Below, piece after piece: positions 34,974 through 47,636 of a stretch of 64,000 nt of DNA. Position 1 is the first letter of the stretch. Each line of letters begins with the position of its first letter. Source of the DNA: Utricularia gibba (Eukaryota; Streptophyta; Magnoliopsida; Lamiales; Lentibulariaceae); NCBI GenBank assembly GCA_002189035.1, contig NEEC01000018.1, positions 868,001-932,000 of the forward strand. The letters are read 5' to 3'. The translations under genes and the position numbers were made by a program. The notes beneath the pieces are model-generated. The model searched no databases and was not told the DNA's origin. It saw only the letters and a program-made list of their open reading frames with translations.

Positions 34974-36013
34974 CCTCTCCCTTGAAAGATAAGATTATCC
35001 GATAAGGCGTACTTTGTTGTGGTCATATGGACACAGCGGAATGGCAATCCAGCGAGCTACACCCAATGGGCTCCACCGTCTGGGCCAAGCCCATGCACCA
35101 GTTCAAGAAACGGCCTACTTTTTGGGAGTAAAACGATGCAAGAAACATATGATTAATAAAATAGAAACAAAAATAATTCGTTATAGTAGAATAAATTATT
35201 CCATAATATAGTGAAATTAATAATGGTTATCTTTAATAAATATACTTTAAAAATATATTTAAAATACTTGTATTTAATAGATATTTTTAAATATGTTGAA
35301 TGAACTAAAACTAGTTTCATTAAAAACTATCAAAATTTTGTTAAACATAAAATGAGGTTAAAATTAATTTATTTTTAAGGAGTGTACTCACAATTTTTTT
35401 CGGATCATTTACAAAAATGTACACCCTTTCATTCACACTCATTCAAAAATTTTTAACTGAAGATGATCAATTTTTTGATTTCATTAAATATGTCCACATT
35501 TGTAATAAACCCCCAAAATTTGCATTTGGCACTGATTCTCACGTTAATTTTTTTACCACAGGGCGGGCCTCCTTTTACAGTGAACAAATGTACGGGCATA
35601 CTTGCTTCCGACAATTCATTGACATGCTCCTTTTCTATCTACCGCAGTAAAAAAAAAAAACTGTGCATAATTTTTGTCTTGTAGAACAACAACAAACGAG
35701 CATGCCCAGTTCGGTAATCCACTAAAAACAAACAGTATACAGAGTTTGGACTTCCAAGTACTGTGCCTGAACATGTGTGTTGGATTTATAATGCACAGGA
35801 TCTATGCTGTAGGAGACGAAAAAGAAGATTCGATTCATTTGTGAAAGTGTCAATCCCGGTTCCTTTCACTTCTCATATACATACCAATTTCGGCTCATGC
35901 TTCAAACGTGGAACTCTGCGTGTATCTCTATAACAGCAATGTTAACTTGCAGGCGAATGAGTATTGCAGAAAGGTTTAGGTTCAAGCAGAAGGCAACTCG
36001 TGTACTAGTTTTT
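34974..36013. other. Spacer, PSRP6 promoter then AT-rich
   Basis: The first 120 bases hold three site II motifs. The remainder to 36013 is AT-rich and forms the 3' flank of the EPFL gene. No other gene is supported. Confidence 0.55.
35067..35093 (-). promoter_or_regulatory. Site II motifs in PSRP6-like promoter
   Basis: TGGGCT at 35067-35072, TGGGCC at 35081-35086 and AGCCCA at 35088-35093, about 95-120 bases upstream of the start codon. This is the common TCP-bound arrangement of nuclear genes for ribosomal proteins. Confidence 0.65.
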
Positions 36014-36601
36014 CTACCATGGGTTGAGGTAGAAGTTTCCACATCTGCACTTCCAGGACATGGGCTTGTAGTCGAGGACCTCTTGTCTGCTGTAGTATCC
36101 CAGCTGCTGCCGCTGCTGCTGCTCCTTCCTTGTGGATGGCGTGATTGGAACTTGAACGGCCTCGCAGTGACCTCCACAATCAACACATTTGTACTTTTCA
36201 CATCGTGGAGGCCTTGATCCTATCAGCATCCTCATCTTCATTCCCTTCCGCATCTGCAAGCTTTGTCTCTTAATCATAAAACAAGCAAACGGATGAGCAG
36301 CTGAAAGCCTGAATGAGCCCTTGCTTTGCTTACCGTGGCGGTTTTCGTGTGTACAGAAACCCTTGCCTTGGTTCCAATGGCGGTTCTTGTGAGTACATGA
36401 AGATGTCTACCTGCAATGCAAAGCAAAGAAATGGAGGCTAAGTTTTCTTTCATAAATTCTCATGGAAGAGCTGAGGGGTGGAGATTGGCTACCTTCAGCC
36501 AAGAAAAGAATAGTTGGGTGGGAAAGCAGGAGGAGATAAGCAAGAATGAGGTGGTTGATAGTTGCTGTGGAGGTGAATCTGCTTCTTCTGACTGAAGCCA
36601 T
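36014..36601 (-). CDS. EPFL: EPIDERMAL PATTERNING FACTOR-like secreted peptide
   Basis: Cysteine-rich signalling peptide precursor, expected to be secreted and sensed by ERECTA-family receptor kinases. Three exons: 36601-36493, 36410-36334 and 36253-36014, giving 141 residues. The start at 36601 (MASVRRSRFTSTATI) is followed by a hydrophobic signal peptide ending near LFLAEG. An upstream in-frame ATG at 36670 would bury the signal sequence, so I prefer 36601. The mature end begins near MLIGSRPPRC and has six cysteines in the EPFL order, with HCEAVQVP and the conserved YKPMSWKCRCGNFYLNP terminus. The loop between the cysteine blocks is long and Gln-rich (KEQQQRQQL). This fits the EPFL1-3 side of the family, not stomagen. 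Paralogue not resolved. Confidence 0.88.
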
Positions 36602-39285
36602 TGAATTCAACAGCTTGTGCAGCAGCAGAAGGGGGTAAGAAAAGAAAGGACAGAATTTAAAAGAGGGCAATTTGAAGAAGAGTAGGCCAAAGAAAGAGGT
36701 ATTAAAAAAAAAAAAAAAACCCTGTTGTACCTCTAAGATTGGAGAGGAGAGGGATGAAAATGGACAGGACAGTTAGCCTATCAATTCCAAAGGAATGGAT
36801 GGATAGAAAAATGGAAGAAAGTGATGTATGAATCAATCACAAGATATACCTTATACTCCATGAAAAAAATACAAGCATCTACTGTAGCACATCAAATTCC
36901 TACTTCATAAATGTAACAGATGTTACTCCTGTTAGATTATTTCAAAAATTAATATATTGATAAAGTAGGTTTAATTTAATAATTACTTGGTCTTTGATTG
37001 TTGCAACAAATTACTAGTGTTGTGTAAGATTAGGAAATAGTGGGATTGACCTAATTAGATCTTCTAATTTTACGAAAACAGTTGTGTTTTATTCGATTAT
37101 TCCTATTTTATAAAAGGGGGTTTCTCCTTTTATACCGAATCACTTGAATCTTAGGGATAATTGATCAATCTAATGATCATAAATATCTTTAGAACATCAG
37201 ATTATCAAATCTATGGTTTCTTGATTTTGTGTTTCACACAACAAATCCAACCGGATCCATACCATCCACCCTCGTCAAACCCAGTTGTGTTGTTAGTTTG
37301 ATTCAATACTCCACAATGTGGCCTAGTTTAATGAACTCCCTCCCTCCAAACTATGCGTCCAAGTCATCAGTAGTTAGTTTGATTCAATACTCTAAAGCCC
37401 CTCCCTCTCTCGTTATCAAAATGTGGCCTTCCATCCTCCCCCTATACACCTACACAGAGTAGTCCTCCCCTGGGCTGAGTGGACTCGATTCACCAATTAT
37501 ATGCCTGATATCTGTCCATACACATAGACACACATAGGGTTGTGTGAGATTTTTGCTGCTGAAAATGAAAGGAGATGACTGAGACTGCGTAGCTGCTACC
37601 TTCCTTCCTTTCTTTCTGCATCCTGCAGGCCAGGGATCCCCTACCCGTAGGGCCCCTGGGAAACTTAAAGAAACAAGGAACATAATGGAGTGAATAACTC
37701 CCACTGAAGTTAAATTTTTTGCTTCCAAATCCACGCAAAAAGGCTGTAAGGTCCGTACTAGTTTATGCATTCTTTTTTCTTCACAGAAAGGAACTGGGCA
37801 GCGCAGAGAAGAAGAGAAGAGGAGGGCCACGCGGGGGCCATTCATGGGACTTTGTTTCGTCGAGAAGGCGTCCATCTCAAATACAGTAGCAGTAATAATA
37901 CTTTACAATAGAATAGTATTTATGAAACATAGGATGGGGCTAAGAGTGCTGCTGGAGTGGACAAGCTTTAGAGTGGTAGCTGAATGCCCACCGAGCACCA
38001 GAATTAAACAGCCTTACCAGAAAAGCTTATCCCCCTCTATAAAGACATCTCCTTCCTCCTCCATCAATACATTCAATACCTACACTTGTATCACATTGCT
38101 CCCCGACTTGTCAAGAGACTTGCAACACTCTGAGGCAAATATGCCTACTTTGGAAAGCTTCTCATGACTAGAGACTTAGTAGGTGGAAAATAACAAGAAA
38201 CTGTCATATACTTTTTAAGGGCAACTCAGATGCTACTTCTCAGTCACACCCTCATTCTTCTTGTTATCTATTAAATGCTACTCTTCTTTTTTTTTATTTT
38301 CTAGAAGACAAGCTGGGAAACACAAAGAATGAAAGTGCTAGCACATTTAAGGCATATGTTGTATGGATTTCATGTTAAAATATCAGGTCTACTGAAAGAT
38401 GGGAGCGTATTATAAATTTGGCTATTATATGTTGATTACGCGAGAAAATTAGCTATCTTATGTGTAAAATTTTGATCATAATGTGTGAGAGAGAAATACT
38501 AGATGATCATTTTTTCATATGATCAATAGAAGTTATCATTGAAACTTAAGTGTGCAAGAGAAGTAGATTAAATAAAAAATAATAAATACTAAATACTAGA
38601 AGTATCAAAATTTTTGTGTTTTGTTTTTTCAAGAGATAATAAGCCATTACATGCATTTGTAGAAAACTACATTTATTTGTTACATATGTGTGTATCAATA
38701 TATGTGTAATTTGTAAAATAAATTTATATCTAACCATATTTTCAAAAATATGTTTTGATAATTAAGTGAAATTTGATTTTTTTTTAATTCTCGTTTATTC
38801 TATGTACAAATTCCAGATATAATATCATTTTAAATATATATTTGGAAAATTTATGTATCAAACAATCCTACAATTTTCATCACATAATATATATTTATCT
38901 AAACATAAATAACTTAATTATGTTATTAATTAAACTATTCTATCAAATCTATCCCCTAATTATAATTATCATCAAAGATTTGAATGTGTCAAACACAAGT
39001 AGCACCCTTGTGTTTTAATCAACCAACTCTATACTTATTCATATTGCAACTCTTACCTTTGTAATTCTGAAAACTGCAACTACTATAACGATTGAATTGC
39101 ATTCTCAAAATTACAAAGAACAAAATAATTTCGAACCACATACACCCGTAATGGTGAATTCGAAACTGAACTTTATTTTCATTTTGGGATTTGGAAGATT
39201 CCAAAATAAGACCACCCGAGAAATCAATCCTAAGGAACAAAAACATGATATGGATTGTGGAAAAGCAAAAAGGATAACTGCTTTC

Positions 39286-39381
39286 GGGCCCACGCTACGA
39301 TGAAGAATAAATTAATACGAGCCAACCGTACAATCAAATAAACTAGGCCCAACGGAAAAGCTGTTGTTTTGTCCAGGCCCA
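39286..39381. promoter_or_regulatory. Site II cluster without a recognised gene
   Basis: GGGCCCA at 39286-39292, GGCCCA at 39346-39351 and GGCCCA at 39376-39381. Elsewhere in this window such clusters sit in front of genes; here I see no gene on either side. Confidence 0.45.
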
Positions 39382-39837
39382 TTGGACCCCGTTTTTAAAC
39401 AACCGGCATCAAATTACATCCCTACCCTCACTAATGCGTTTAGATATTCTTATGGTGTGCTTGATTCCAAATGAAAAATGGGATGGAATTTGACTTTCAA
39501 ATGATGTGGTTAATGTGATAAAATAGAGTGATATTTCTAATCTTAGGTAAATCCTTTTTCTTGAAAGTAAAAAACATAAAAATGTAAAAATTGTATATTC
39601 AAAATAGATAATATCGTGCAATGTAAATATGGTTTTTGGAATGGATGGAATTTAATTTTTAGATGAAGTATTTACATGGGATAAGATTTGAATATTTTTC
39701 TTTATATGTTTTTCATAATAATTCAAATAATCTGATAAAGAATATACCCTCCAAATCTCATCTAGTATACCAAATAAGTCATTTAATTTATTATTATCTT
39801 AAATGCCTATGATTATCCCATGCCAAACACATATTTA

Positions 39838-40119
39838 GAGAATGTTTGATTGATGGGAATACGAAAAAGAGTTTAATTTAATTGGATTTAAATAAACATG
39901 ATGTAAAAGGATTAATTTTTTAGATAACGTTTAATTAGTAGAATTAGAACTTGAATTAAATGGTATTAAGTAAAGTAAGAGGGGTGTGATTTTAAATAAA
40001 TCCATGTATATGGGATTAAAAACACTTAATCTCATATTTATTAAAATGGATGAAGTAAACACTTTATAATTTATAATATTATCTTTGAACCCACTCAATC
40101 CCATCAATCAAACATTATC
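39838..40119. mobile_element. Tourist-like MITE (282 bp)
   Basis: Terminal inverted repeats GAGAATGTTTGATTGATGGG and, from the right, GATAATGTTTGATTGATGGG differ at one base. Both ends are flanked by TTA (39835-39837 and 40120-40122), a perfect PIF/Harbinger target duplication. The interior is AT-rich and non-coding. Confidence 0.9.
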
Positions 40120-42196
40120 TTAGGGTTTGGTATGCTCTTTCAACTGAGGACTCAGAGGGGCACGACAAAAGGGAAGATCGTGGAAAAAAGGTAGGCAAGA
40201 ACAATCCTTTTCAAGTCTCCCTTGCTGAAGTATCACAACGTTGAACACATGAATCATGTAATAATTAAATGAAGCATATGATATGATGATGTCTTTTTTA
40301 ATGAATTCTGATTTGTCTTGGTCCTTGAATGTTCCAATTGGATTAAAATCAAATCGTTTTAAACGCATAAGTTATGATCATTTCACATCAAAATTTTAGG
40401 AGATGATTGACTCCTCTTTTGAATTTGTAATGGAGATGGGTACACGTTGGAGGAGGGTCGGCTCAATTGATGGGGTTGGTTGAAAGTTACAGGGTGTAGG
40501 GCTAAAGGAGAACATGAGACTTGGTTCATATGCCAAACAAACTTTTTTTTCAATGGGCCTTTTTATGACCAAGACTTAGCAGCTTTGGGATTTGACGTCT
40601 GTGGTGGACACAACTCCACCTTGTGTTTCTTGAATTCATCCAGTCAGCAACACATTCCAGACAACACCCAATGCAAGAGAATTGTCAAAATCATGCAACG
40701 TGTACCCGGCACAGGTCACGAGTAGCACCATGCCCCATCTTCTAGCCCCCCTGCAATGCCCGTATGATGCGCACAGATTATTAGAACAAATAATTCCACA
40801 TCAGTATTTAGATATGAAATAATAAAGTATATAAAAATTATAAATTATTAATAATCGATTAAATCTAATTTTTTTAATATGATATACGTTTATTGTGAAC
40901 TTAATTTTTATGTATGCTCGTACAACTCATCACATCTTTAATTTCAGCATAGGTGAACCATGAGGTTTGTATTCGCAACTTATGTTTGAATCTTGCCATC
41001 ACAGCAACCTTGATCCGGCCCTTCCTGCAGAAAAAATAAGCATATGCATTGAGCTCATAAGATGAATCGTTCACATTATAAGATAATCCGATGTGTGAGT
41101 GTCCCTCGGTATCGTAAATCCTAACAATCTTTATATGCAAATCTGATGTATAACTAGGACCTGTCTCGAAAAAAATAATAAAAATGAAGCTTACTCAGTC
41201 TCAATAATCTACAAATATTAACCTAGTAATAAGAGCACTCCATTTTCTGAACAGAATCGTGGAGTTTCCAAAACGATGGTGCCAATTGCCCATAGCAAGA
41301 CTGTGTTGTCAAGATATCCTTGGAACGACTGAATGGCGAACCTTTTTGTGGATAACAGAGTAGGGTTAGGGTTTTTTCAATCACTTCTGTCGTGCTATTG
41401 TCGCACATACAGTAGGGATAACTGGATCTCCACACAGACACATGCTGCAGCAAATTGGGTTGTGATTTCATTATGATCATACCAAAGAAGAAAGAGTGGA
41501 CACGTATGTTTTTACTTTTAAAAATTGTTTTAACAGCAGCATGGTGACTGATTTTCACTTCCCTTAAAAACGTAGAATACTACTCTTGTAAGCGTATATT
41601 AATTAACATGTGAAGCATTAACTCTAAGAAGGTGGTGGTGCGGTCAGAAATCATGGCCGGCCGCGCGGTGGCCCGCCGTCAAATCGCATGTGACGAGAGT
41701 AGTCCCACCGGCGGCAGGGCAGCTCAATGAGAGAACAGAATTGAGGTATCGTGGGTTTCCTTCGGCTAAGTGGGCCTCCTTACAACCTCTGCCTGTCATT
41801 CCATGCTCCCTCAGTCCAGCATCCTCCATCGTCTCCCATAACAACTGTATTTATTCCCTTAGAAAATGAAATACCAACAATAACAGGTAACAAATGACCA
41901 CTCATTGAAGTGACTGACATCTAATCTCTACGGGAAGTGAGCAGCAGCTTGCTTTCCCGAGGCTGACCGACGAGCCCAGCTCCACCGTCGGGCCCCGAGC
42001 CAGACAGACCTTGGGACTCACTCGCCATCGTACTTGGACTGTCATCATCCACAAATTCTCACACAAGTTTATAAATTGATCCAAATCACTATCATTCGTT
42101 TCTATTATAATCTGAATAGGGTGGGTTCTGAGACACTTGATGTGTTATATTTTTATTTTAGACAATAATGAATAAAAATCCATCCATATTTTTTTA

Positions 42197-42604
42197 GAGT
42201 TAGTTTGATAATAGGTTAATTATAGTGTAATTGGGTATATATATATATATATATACTAAATTATAAATAATGATTGATATACAAGAGTAAAAATTTAAGT
42301 ATATGAGTATTATAAATATAATTAACCCTATTTCCCTTCATTTGTGTATACCATTCATATACACAAAAAATGAGTATGTGAATGGTATAGTTATATAAAG
42401 TTAATATGCATATACTAGTTAATCAAACAATGGTATATGTATCAACTTAAGTATAAATCTATATATTATACTATCAAACAAATTTTTAAGATTATGTTAA
42501 AGGGGTCTTTTAATGAATTATAATAATTTTTGGGCAGAATTGAATTTTAGTTAAATCCGATTCTAATAAATTCATATTTAATTATGATAACTACCAAACA
42601 TCCC
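42197..42604. mobile_element. Degenerate MITE candidate (408 bp)
   Basis: Left end GAGTTAGTTTGATAAT and right end (read inward) GGGATGTTTGGTAGTTAT are loosely similar, with TTA and TAA at the two flanks. The identity is modest, so this may be an old relative of the other MITEs or chance. Confidence 0.4.
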
Positions 42605-43238
42605 TAAAACCCATAGGTCCCGGGTAAGACATGATCACCATTCCAAAAAAAAAAAAAGGAAAAGGAAAAAGGAATTAAAAGTCACGTGTTTAAAATGTTT
42701 CTTTTGGGAGTAAAGTCCGGAAAGTAGAATTTTCAAACAAGTTGAAAAAGAAAATAAAAAAGTATTATAAAACTCGTCTCAAGTGTTGGCTCAAAGCACT
42801 TTTGTTGGGGAGGTCAGGGATGAATGCTCCGTCAGAATAAAGGAGAGTGGTGAAATCACTGTAGAAATTGAGAATTCCAAAGAGAGGAACAATTCTGCCC
42901 AAAATTCTTTTCATATGAAAGAAAAAAAAAATTAAAATAATTTTATAGCATAATATAAAAATGAAAAACACGGATCCGATAGGGATATCAAAATCTAAGC
43001 TAGGATTGATTGATTTTATATTCTAACTTATCACGATATTATCTCAAGTATTCCATTCTTATATGTTCTATTTTTTTCGAGGAAAATGTTTTGTATAAAA
43101 TTCAAAAGACCTTTTTATTGTTTAAATTCCTGATCTTACACTCTCTCCCATTATGATATTTAGCATACTTGATGAGTGCCTATATCCGACTATTTGCGCA
43201 TGGCAATATTTAGATTTTATACCAAATATAACAATTTA

Positions 43239-43506
43239 GGGCATGTTTGGTAGTCGGTCTGAATTAATAGTGGTTAGAATAACCAAGGTTTAAAATTGGG
43301 TTTAGATTTATTCCCGATTTAGATAAAAATGAGTTTGGTAATAATGTTTATTTAAACTCTCGTTTACAGTATGACTTGTTTAATAGATAACCTCCAGATT
43401 ATTTTAAACATATCAAGTAGATGGGTTTAATTTAAACCCAAGAAGTCTAGAAAAATAGTGTTTATTTTAAACTTGGATTTAAATTGAACTCTTCTACCAA
43501 ACACCC
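43239..43506. mobile_element. MITE (268 bp)
   Basis: Left end GGGCATGTTTGGTAG and right end, read inward, GGGTGTTTGGTAG match apart from a 2-base gap. Flanks are TTA on the left and ATA on the right, so the target duplication is imperfect. The interior contains several GGTTTA/AAACCC-like pieces in inverted orientation. Confidence 0.7.
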
Positions 43507-45437
43507 ATAATACAAATCACACTCCTTTAAGTTTTGTAAGTGATCCAGATGCTGCCGAATTTAGAGAAAAATAAAACACACACAGGGAATCGAAGAGAGG
43601 ATCGAGTTTCAAGAAGGGTGAGGTATGGTCAAAGTTAGGAAAGGGAGGCGACTTGGATCCACCATATAATTCAGAGACGCCTAATAAGCCACCCATCCTC
43701 GTTCTTATCTTGTAATAACACACCAATATCAATTTTCCTACTCACTACTCCTTATTTCAATATTACAAAAAAACAAAACAGCGGAATCATCGAAACCCTA
43801 TTCTCGGGGTTCTCAATCGAGGGTGCGATGGGTCTGTCCGAATCAGACGAGGGGTCCTGGATTTCGTACTTGTTTTCGCGTAATATTTCTTCAAGCTCCC
43901 TCTCATAAGTGGGTCTCGATGGCACCACAAGCGTCCAATTCCAGCATATCAAAATCAGTTTGAACGTAATTTCAAGACTTTATTTTAGAAATTAAAAAAT
44001 ACGTATATATTAAAAGGGGAGCAGGGAAAAGGGAGATTGTAATGGACGGACAGGATGCGAACTGGGGGTTGGGTTGGGATAGATAGATAGATAGATGGAG
44101 GAAAGAAAAAGCGAAGGCACTGAAAACGACTGTCACCTCGTTTTCTTTATTTGTGGGACCCGCTGTACTCGTTGCGCGAAATTTCCGGGTGCTCTCTGCG
44201 CCCTCTGAACTCCAACTCTCACTAAAACCAAAACTAAGGGAAATACGAGACATAATTGCAAGCCCCCCTGTAATTACCAATTTACCCTCCCAACCCCCCA
44301 TTCCATCCAACCAACCAAACCCTACCCGCACAAAATCAAGTGCGCCTGCTCTTTGTAATTACCAAATAGGGCTTCATTATTATACTTGCGTTTTGTCTTT
44401 TTATATTTTTAATTTTATAAATTAAAATAGCCGAAATACCCTAATCTCAACTTAACCCTATTGTCGTATTATGATTTTATGTTTTATTTTTCTTTTTCGT
44501 CTATAACTTGATGTGACCTTCTTTTATTCCTTTAAAAAACACTAGAGAGAAGGTGATGTTATGAAGAATTAGATGCTAATGGCAGTTCAGGGAAATATTT
44601 TTTACTCATAATAAAAAATGTATTTTTTAATGCATGGGGTCTGAGTAGCAGTGGGTATTGAGTAAAAAAGTACATCTATTAAAAAATACAAGCAAATAAA
44701 TATTTATTTAACAAACCCTCCCTTCTCAATTTAATGACTCAATGCGATCGAATTTTCAAAACATTATATTATGGATTATGTGAATTATCAAGATTAGATA
44801 TCGTGTGGGAGGTGAACTGTGCACAAAGAGATCATTTGTTGTAGACACCTCCAATCCGAACGCCCCGGTAGAAATTAAAAAAGAAAACAAAATAATTGTA
44901 AAAAAAATTCGTTATAACATACGAATAAAGTAATGTGGTATTGTTTCGCGCAAGTACGCACACGTGTAATAACGAGAATAATTGTAAGGATATTAAATCT
45001 CGTATTGCGTATTTATATTATATAGTAAGTAAATTTTCCATTCCAAGGGGTGTGTTTATTATTATTATTATTATTTTATATTATGCAGAAAAAGATGAGA
45101 TGGGGAGTGAGGGGCATTTATTTATTATTTATCCTGCAGGCTGCAACTGCATACGGAAGAAGAGAAGGTCTTGTCGTCCTGATGAAGAGGAAGCTTTTCT
45201 CCTCCTCCACTGCTCCTCCTCTCCCTCTTCCTCCTTCCTCGTCGGCGACAAACCCATGTGAAGTCTTCGCATCTTCCCTATGCTTTCATTTCAGCTCCCA
45301 CTCCTTTTTTTTTATCTTTTCTTTTCTCCGATAGATATTTTTTACTGTTGGAATTTAAGCGCTGAGTTCTGATTTTTCTTTCGTTTGTATCCACAGGATC
45401 GGAGAAGAAACCAACCTGCAGCAGCAGATCGATTGCG

Positions 45438-47636
45438 ATGGAGGGGTATGCCCATCTAACGGAAGTCATGAGCAATAGTGGTAATAATAATAATAATAAT
45501 AATTCCCGTGGGGGTTTCGTGTACGGCGCCGGTGGGGCTCCGGTTCTTGCTCCGAGCACCTCATCTCTGCAGTTCCCTGGAAGAGCGTTGGCGGGATCCG
45601 GTGGAGGCGATAGCCTACGTCACTTGGCGTTCGGCGGATTCAGCGTCTGCTTAGATCAATCCCAGCACCACGCCGTGAAAACCGAAGCTGGGTCGTCGTA
45701 TACCAATAACAATAATAAATTTCATTACGGTGCTTCTTCGGTTATGGCTGCTGCAGCCAATCAACGGCAGCTGGGTGAAGTTCTTGAGGTTGATGCTGTT
45801 AAGGCGAAGATTATCGCCCATCCACAGTACTCCAGTCTCCTTGAAGCCTACATGGATTGTCACAAGGTCTCATTGCGCAGACCCCCTTGTCTTTTTTTTC
45901 TAATCCCCCTCTCTGCAATTTCTTTTTACTGTGGTGGTGATCATGATAATGAAGGTGGGAGCTCCGCCGGAGGTGGTGGCCCGTCTTGCTCAGGTCCGGC
46001 AAGACTTCGAAACGTGGCAGAGGGGCGCCAACAGAGAGCACGATGGGGATTCCAAGGATCCAGAACTAGATCAATTTATGGTAATCAATATTTGCAACAG
46101 CTCTGATTCATCTGGATCTCGATCTCTTTTTCCATTTGCGTATGCTTCATTATCAGGAAGCATACTACGATATGCTGATCAAGTATCGGGAGGAACTAAC
46201 CAGGCCTTTGCAAGAAGCCATGGATTTCATGAGGCGCGTCGAAATGCAGCTCAGTATGCTCACAACAGCTCCAACTCGAGCTTTCAACTCAGGTACATCG
46301 TCTTCCCGTTTATATCAGTAAATATTGGAGTGCTTCTCTGTGTATTTCTCAGAATAAGCTACAAACGTAGATTACCTAAAGAAGATGCAGACAAAATAGT
46401 TTTCTTTTTTTCATTCTGTTATTGAGTGGTTCACGATGGTGCCGGTGCCGGTGGCCGTGGTTGTTTGAAGGGAATGTTCTATAACTACTTATACAAAGTT
46501 TTATTTAAAACTTTTAGAAGTAGAAATCAAATAAGAACAGCATAAACATGTTTTGATTGATGATGTTTTTCAGGCATTGCTATTTCCCGGAAGCTCACTG
46601 CCACCATCTCTGTTTAAGTGTTTTTTAATTCCTTTCCGCAGTTCCCAGTGATGACTACTGAATAAAAAAACAAAACCCTAAACCACGAGTGCACAGTTTT
46701 CCATGAATAGGCACAGGGCTGCACCATTCTCTTCTCCCCCGTCTAAACCCCGAGTGTAATAAATAATTTAGGTGCAGTATAGTGGCCTTGAGTTCAGAAA
46801 AAAGAAGACTTGTTTACATAATATTAGTGCATGTAGTTCGAGAATAACACTATTCATGTCCTTGTAAGGGAAAATGGTGTGGGTGTATGGGAATCAATGA
46901 ACACTGTTCATGTCCTTGTGCTACACCTCCCATGCGCCATTATCACTTGTCAGATCAGATTTGTCGTTCATCTTCTTTCTTGTGTTCGCCACCAAAGTGG
47001 AATGGTCATGTGAAGTTGCTCCCCACCTCCCATCAGTTGTTTCAGAAATCTGACTCATGCTTTGGTTATCTTGGCGAGTGGAAAAACCAGATGATAACAG
47101 CGGCGGCGGGGGCGGTTCATCGGATGATGATCAAGAAGCCAGTGGCGGCGGAGGGGAAGCCGGAGCAATGTCGGCGATTGATCCACGTGCCGAGGATCGG
47201 GAGCTCAAAAACCACCTTCTCAAGAAGTACAGTGGGTATCTCAGCAGCCTTAAACAAGAGCTCTCGAAGAAGAAAAAAAAGGGCAAACTTCCCAAAGAGT
47301 CGAGGCAGAAGCTGCTCAGCTGGTGGGAGTTACACTACAAATGGCCTTATCCATCGGTATGGTGTCGTATCATCGACAATCATGGCAATGCAGTATCTGT
47401 CTATGCTCAGCGCTTGCTTCGCGGTGCAGGAATCGGAGAAGGTGGCGCTGGCGGAGGCGACTGGATTGGACCAGAAGCAGATAAACAACTGGTTCATTAA
47501 TCAGAGGAAGCGACATTGGAAGCCCTCGGAAGACATGCAGTTCATGGTTATGGACGGGTTGCATCATCCTCACAACCCAACACTTTACATGGAAGGCCAT
47601 TACTTGGGAGAAGGTCCTTACAGGCTCGCCCCTTGA
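45438..47636 (+). CDS. KNAT1: Class I KNOX homeodomain protein, KNAT1/BREVIPEDICELLUS type
   Basis: TALE homeodomain transcription factor that maintains meristem fate and internode or inflorescence growth, usually as a heterodimer with BELL proteins. Five exons: 45438-45866, 45955-46080, 46157-46292, 47091-47356 and 47430-47636, all in phase, giving 387 residues. KNOX1 is near 121-165 ([20 protein letters not shown]), KNOX2 near 177-222 ([20 protein letters not shown]), and ELK near 268-289. The TALE homeodomain is near 290-352, with the PYP three-residue loop and [15 protein letters not shown]. The tail [19 protein letters not shown] ending GPYRLAP is typical of KNAT1/BP. Exon 1 encodes an Asn run from an AAT microsatellite, and a Gly-rich run precedes ELK. 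The roughly 800-base intron 3 before the ELK exon is usual for the class. Confidence 0.94.
45479..45501 (+). repeat. (AAT)n coding microsatellite in KNOX exon 1
   Basis: About seven AAT units encode consecutive Asn residues. Length changes here would alter the protein without breaking frame. Confidence 0.9.

Larger units (their letters stand above)
36602..45437. other. Gene-poor 8.8-kb region with MITEs
   Basis: No protein gene that I can support. It contains MITEs at 39838-40119 and 43239-43506, a weaker candidate at 42197-42604, an orphan site II cluster at 39286-39381, a (GATA)n run near 44082-44098 and a (TTA)n run near 45055-45076. Short frames (for example 37450-37875 minus and 43752-43952 minus) match nothing I know. 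The last few hundred bases are the KNOX promoter and leader. Confidence 0.55.

Noticed and set aside
34634-35005. 123-codon plus-strand open frame
   Set aside because: It is antisense to the PSRP6-like gene, whose family blocks are clearly on the minus strand; the composition is explained by GC-rich antisense.
37450-37875. 141-codon minus-strand open frame
   Set aside because: No recognisable motif, mixed composition, and no splice or promoter context; probably chance.
43752-43952. 66-codon minus-strand frame with a charged, helix-like sequence (YERELEEILRENKYEI)
   Set aside because: Suggestive composition, but too short, with no recognised family and no supporting exon on either side; left out as a gene.
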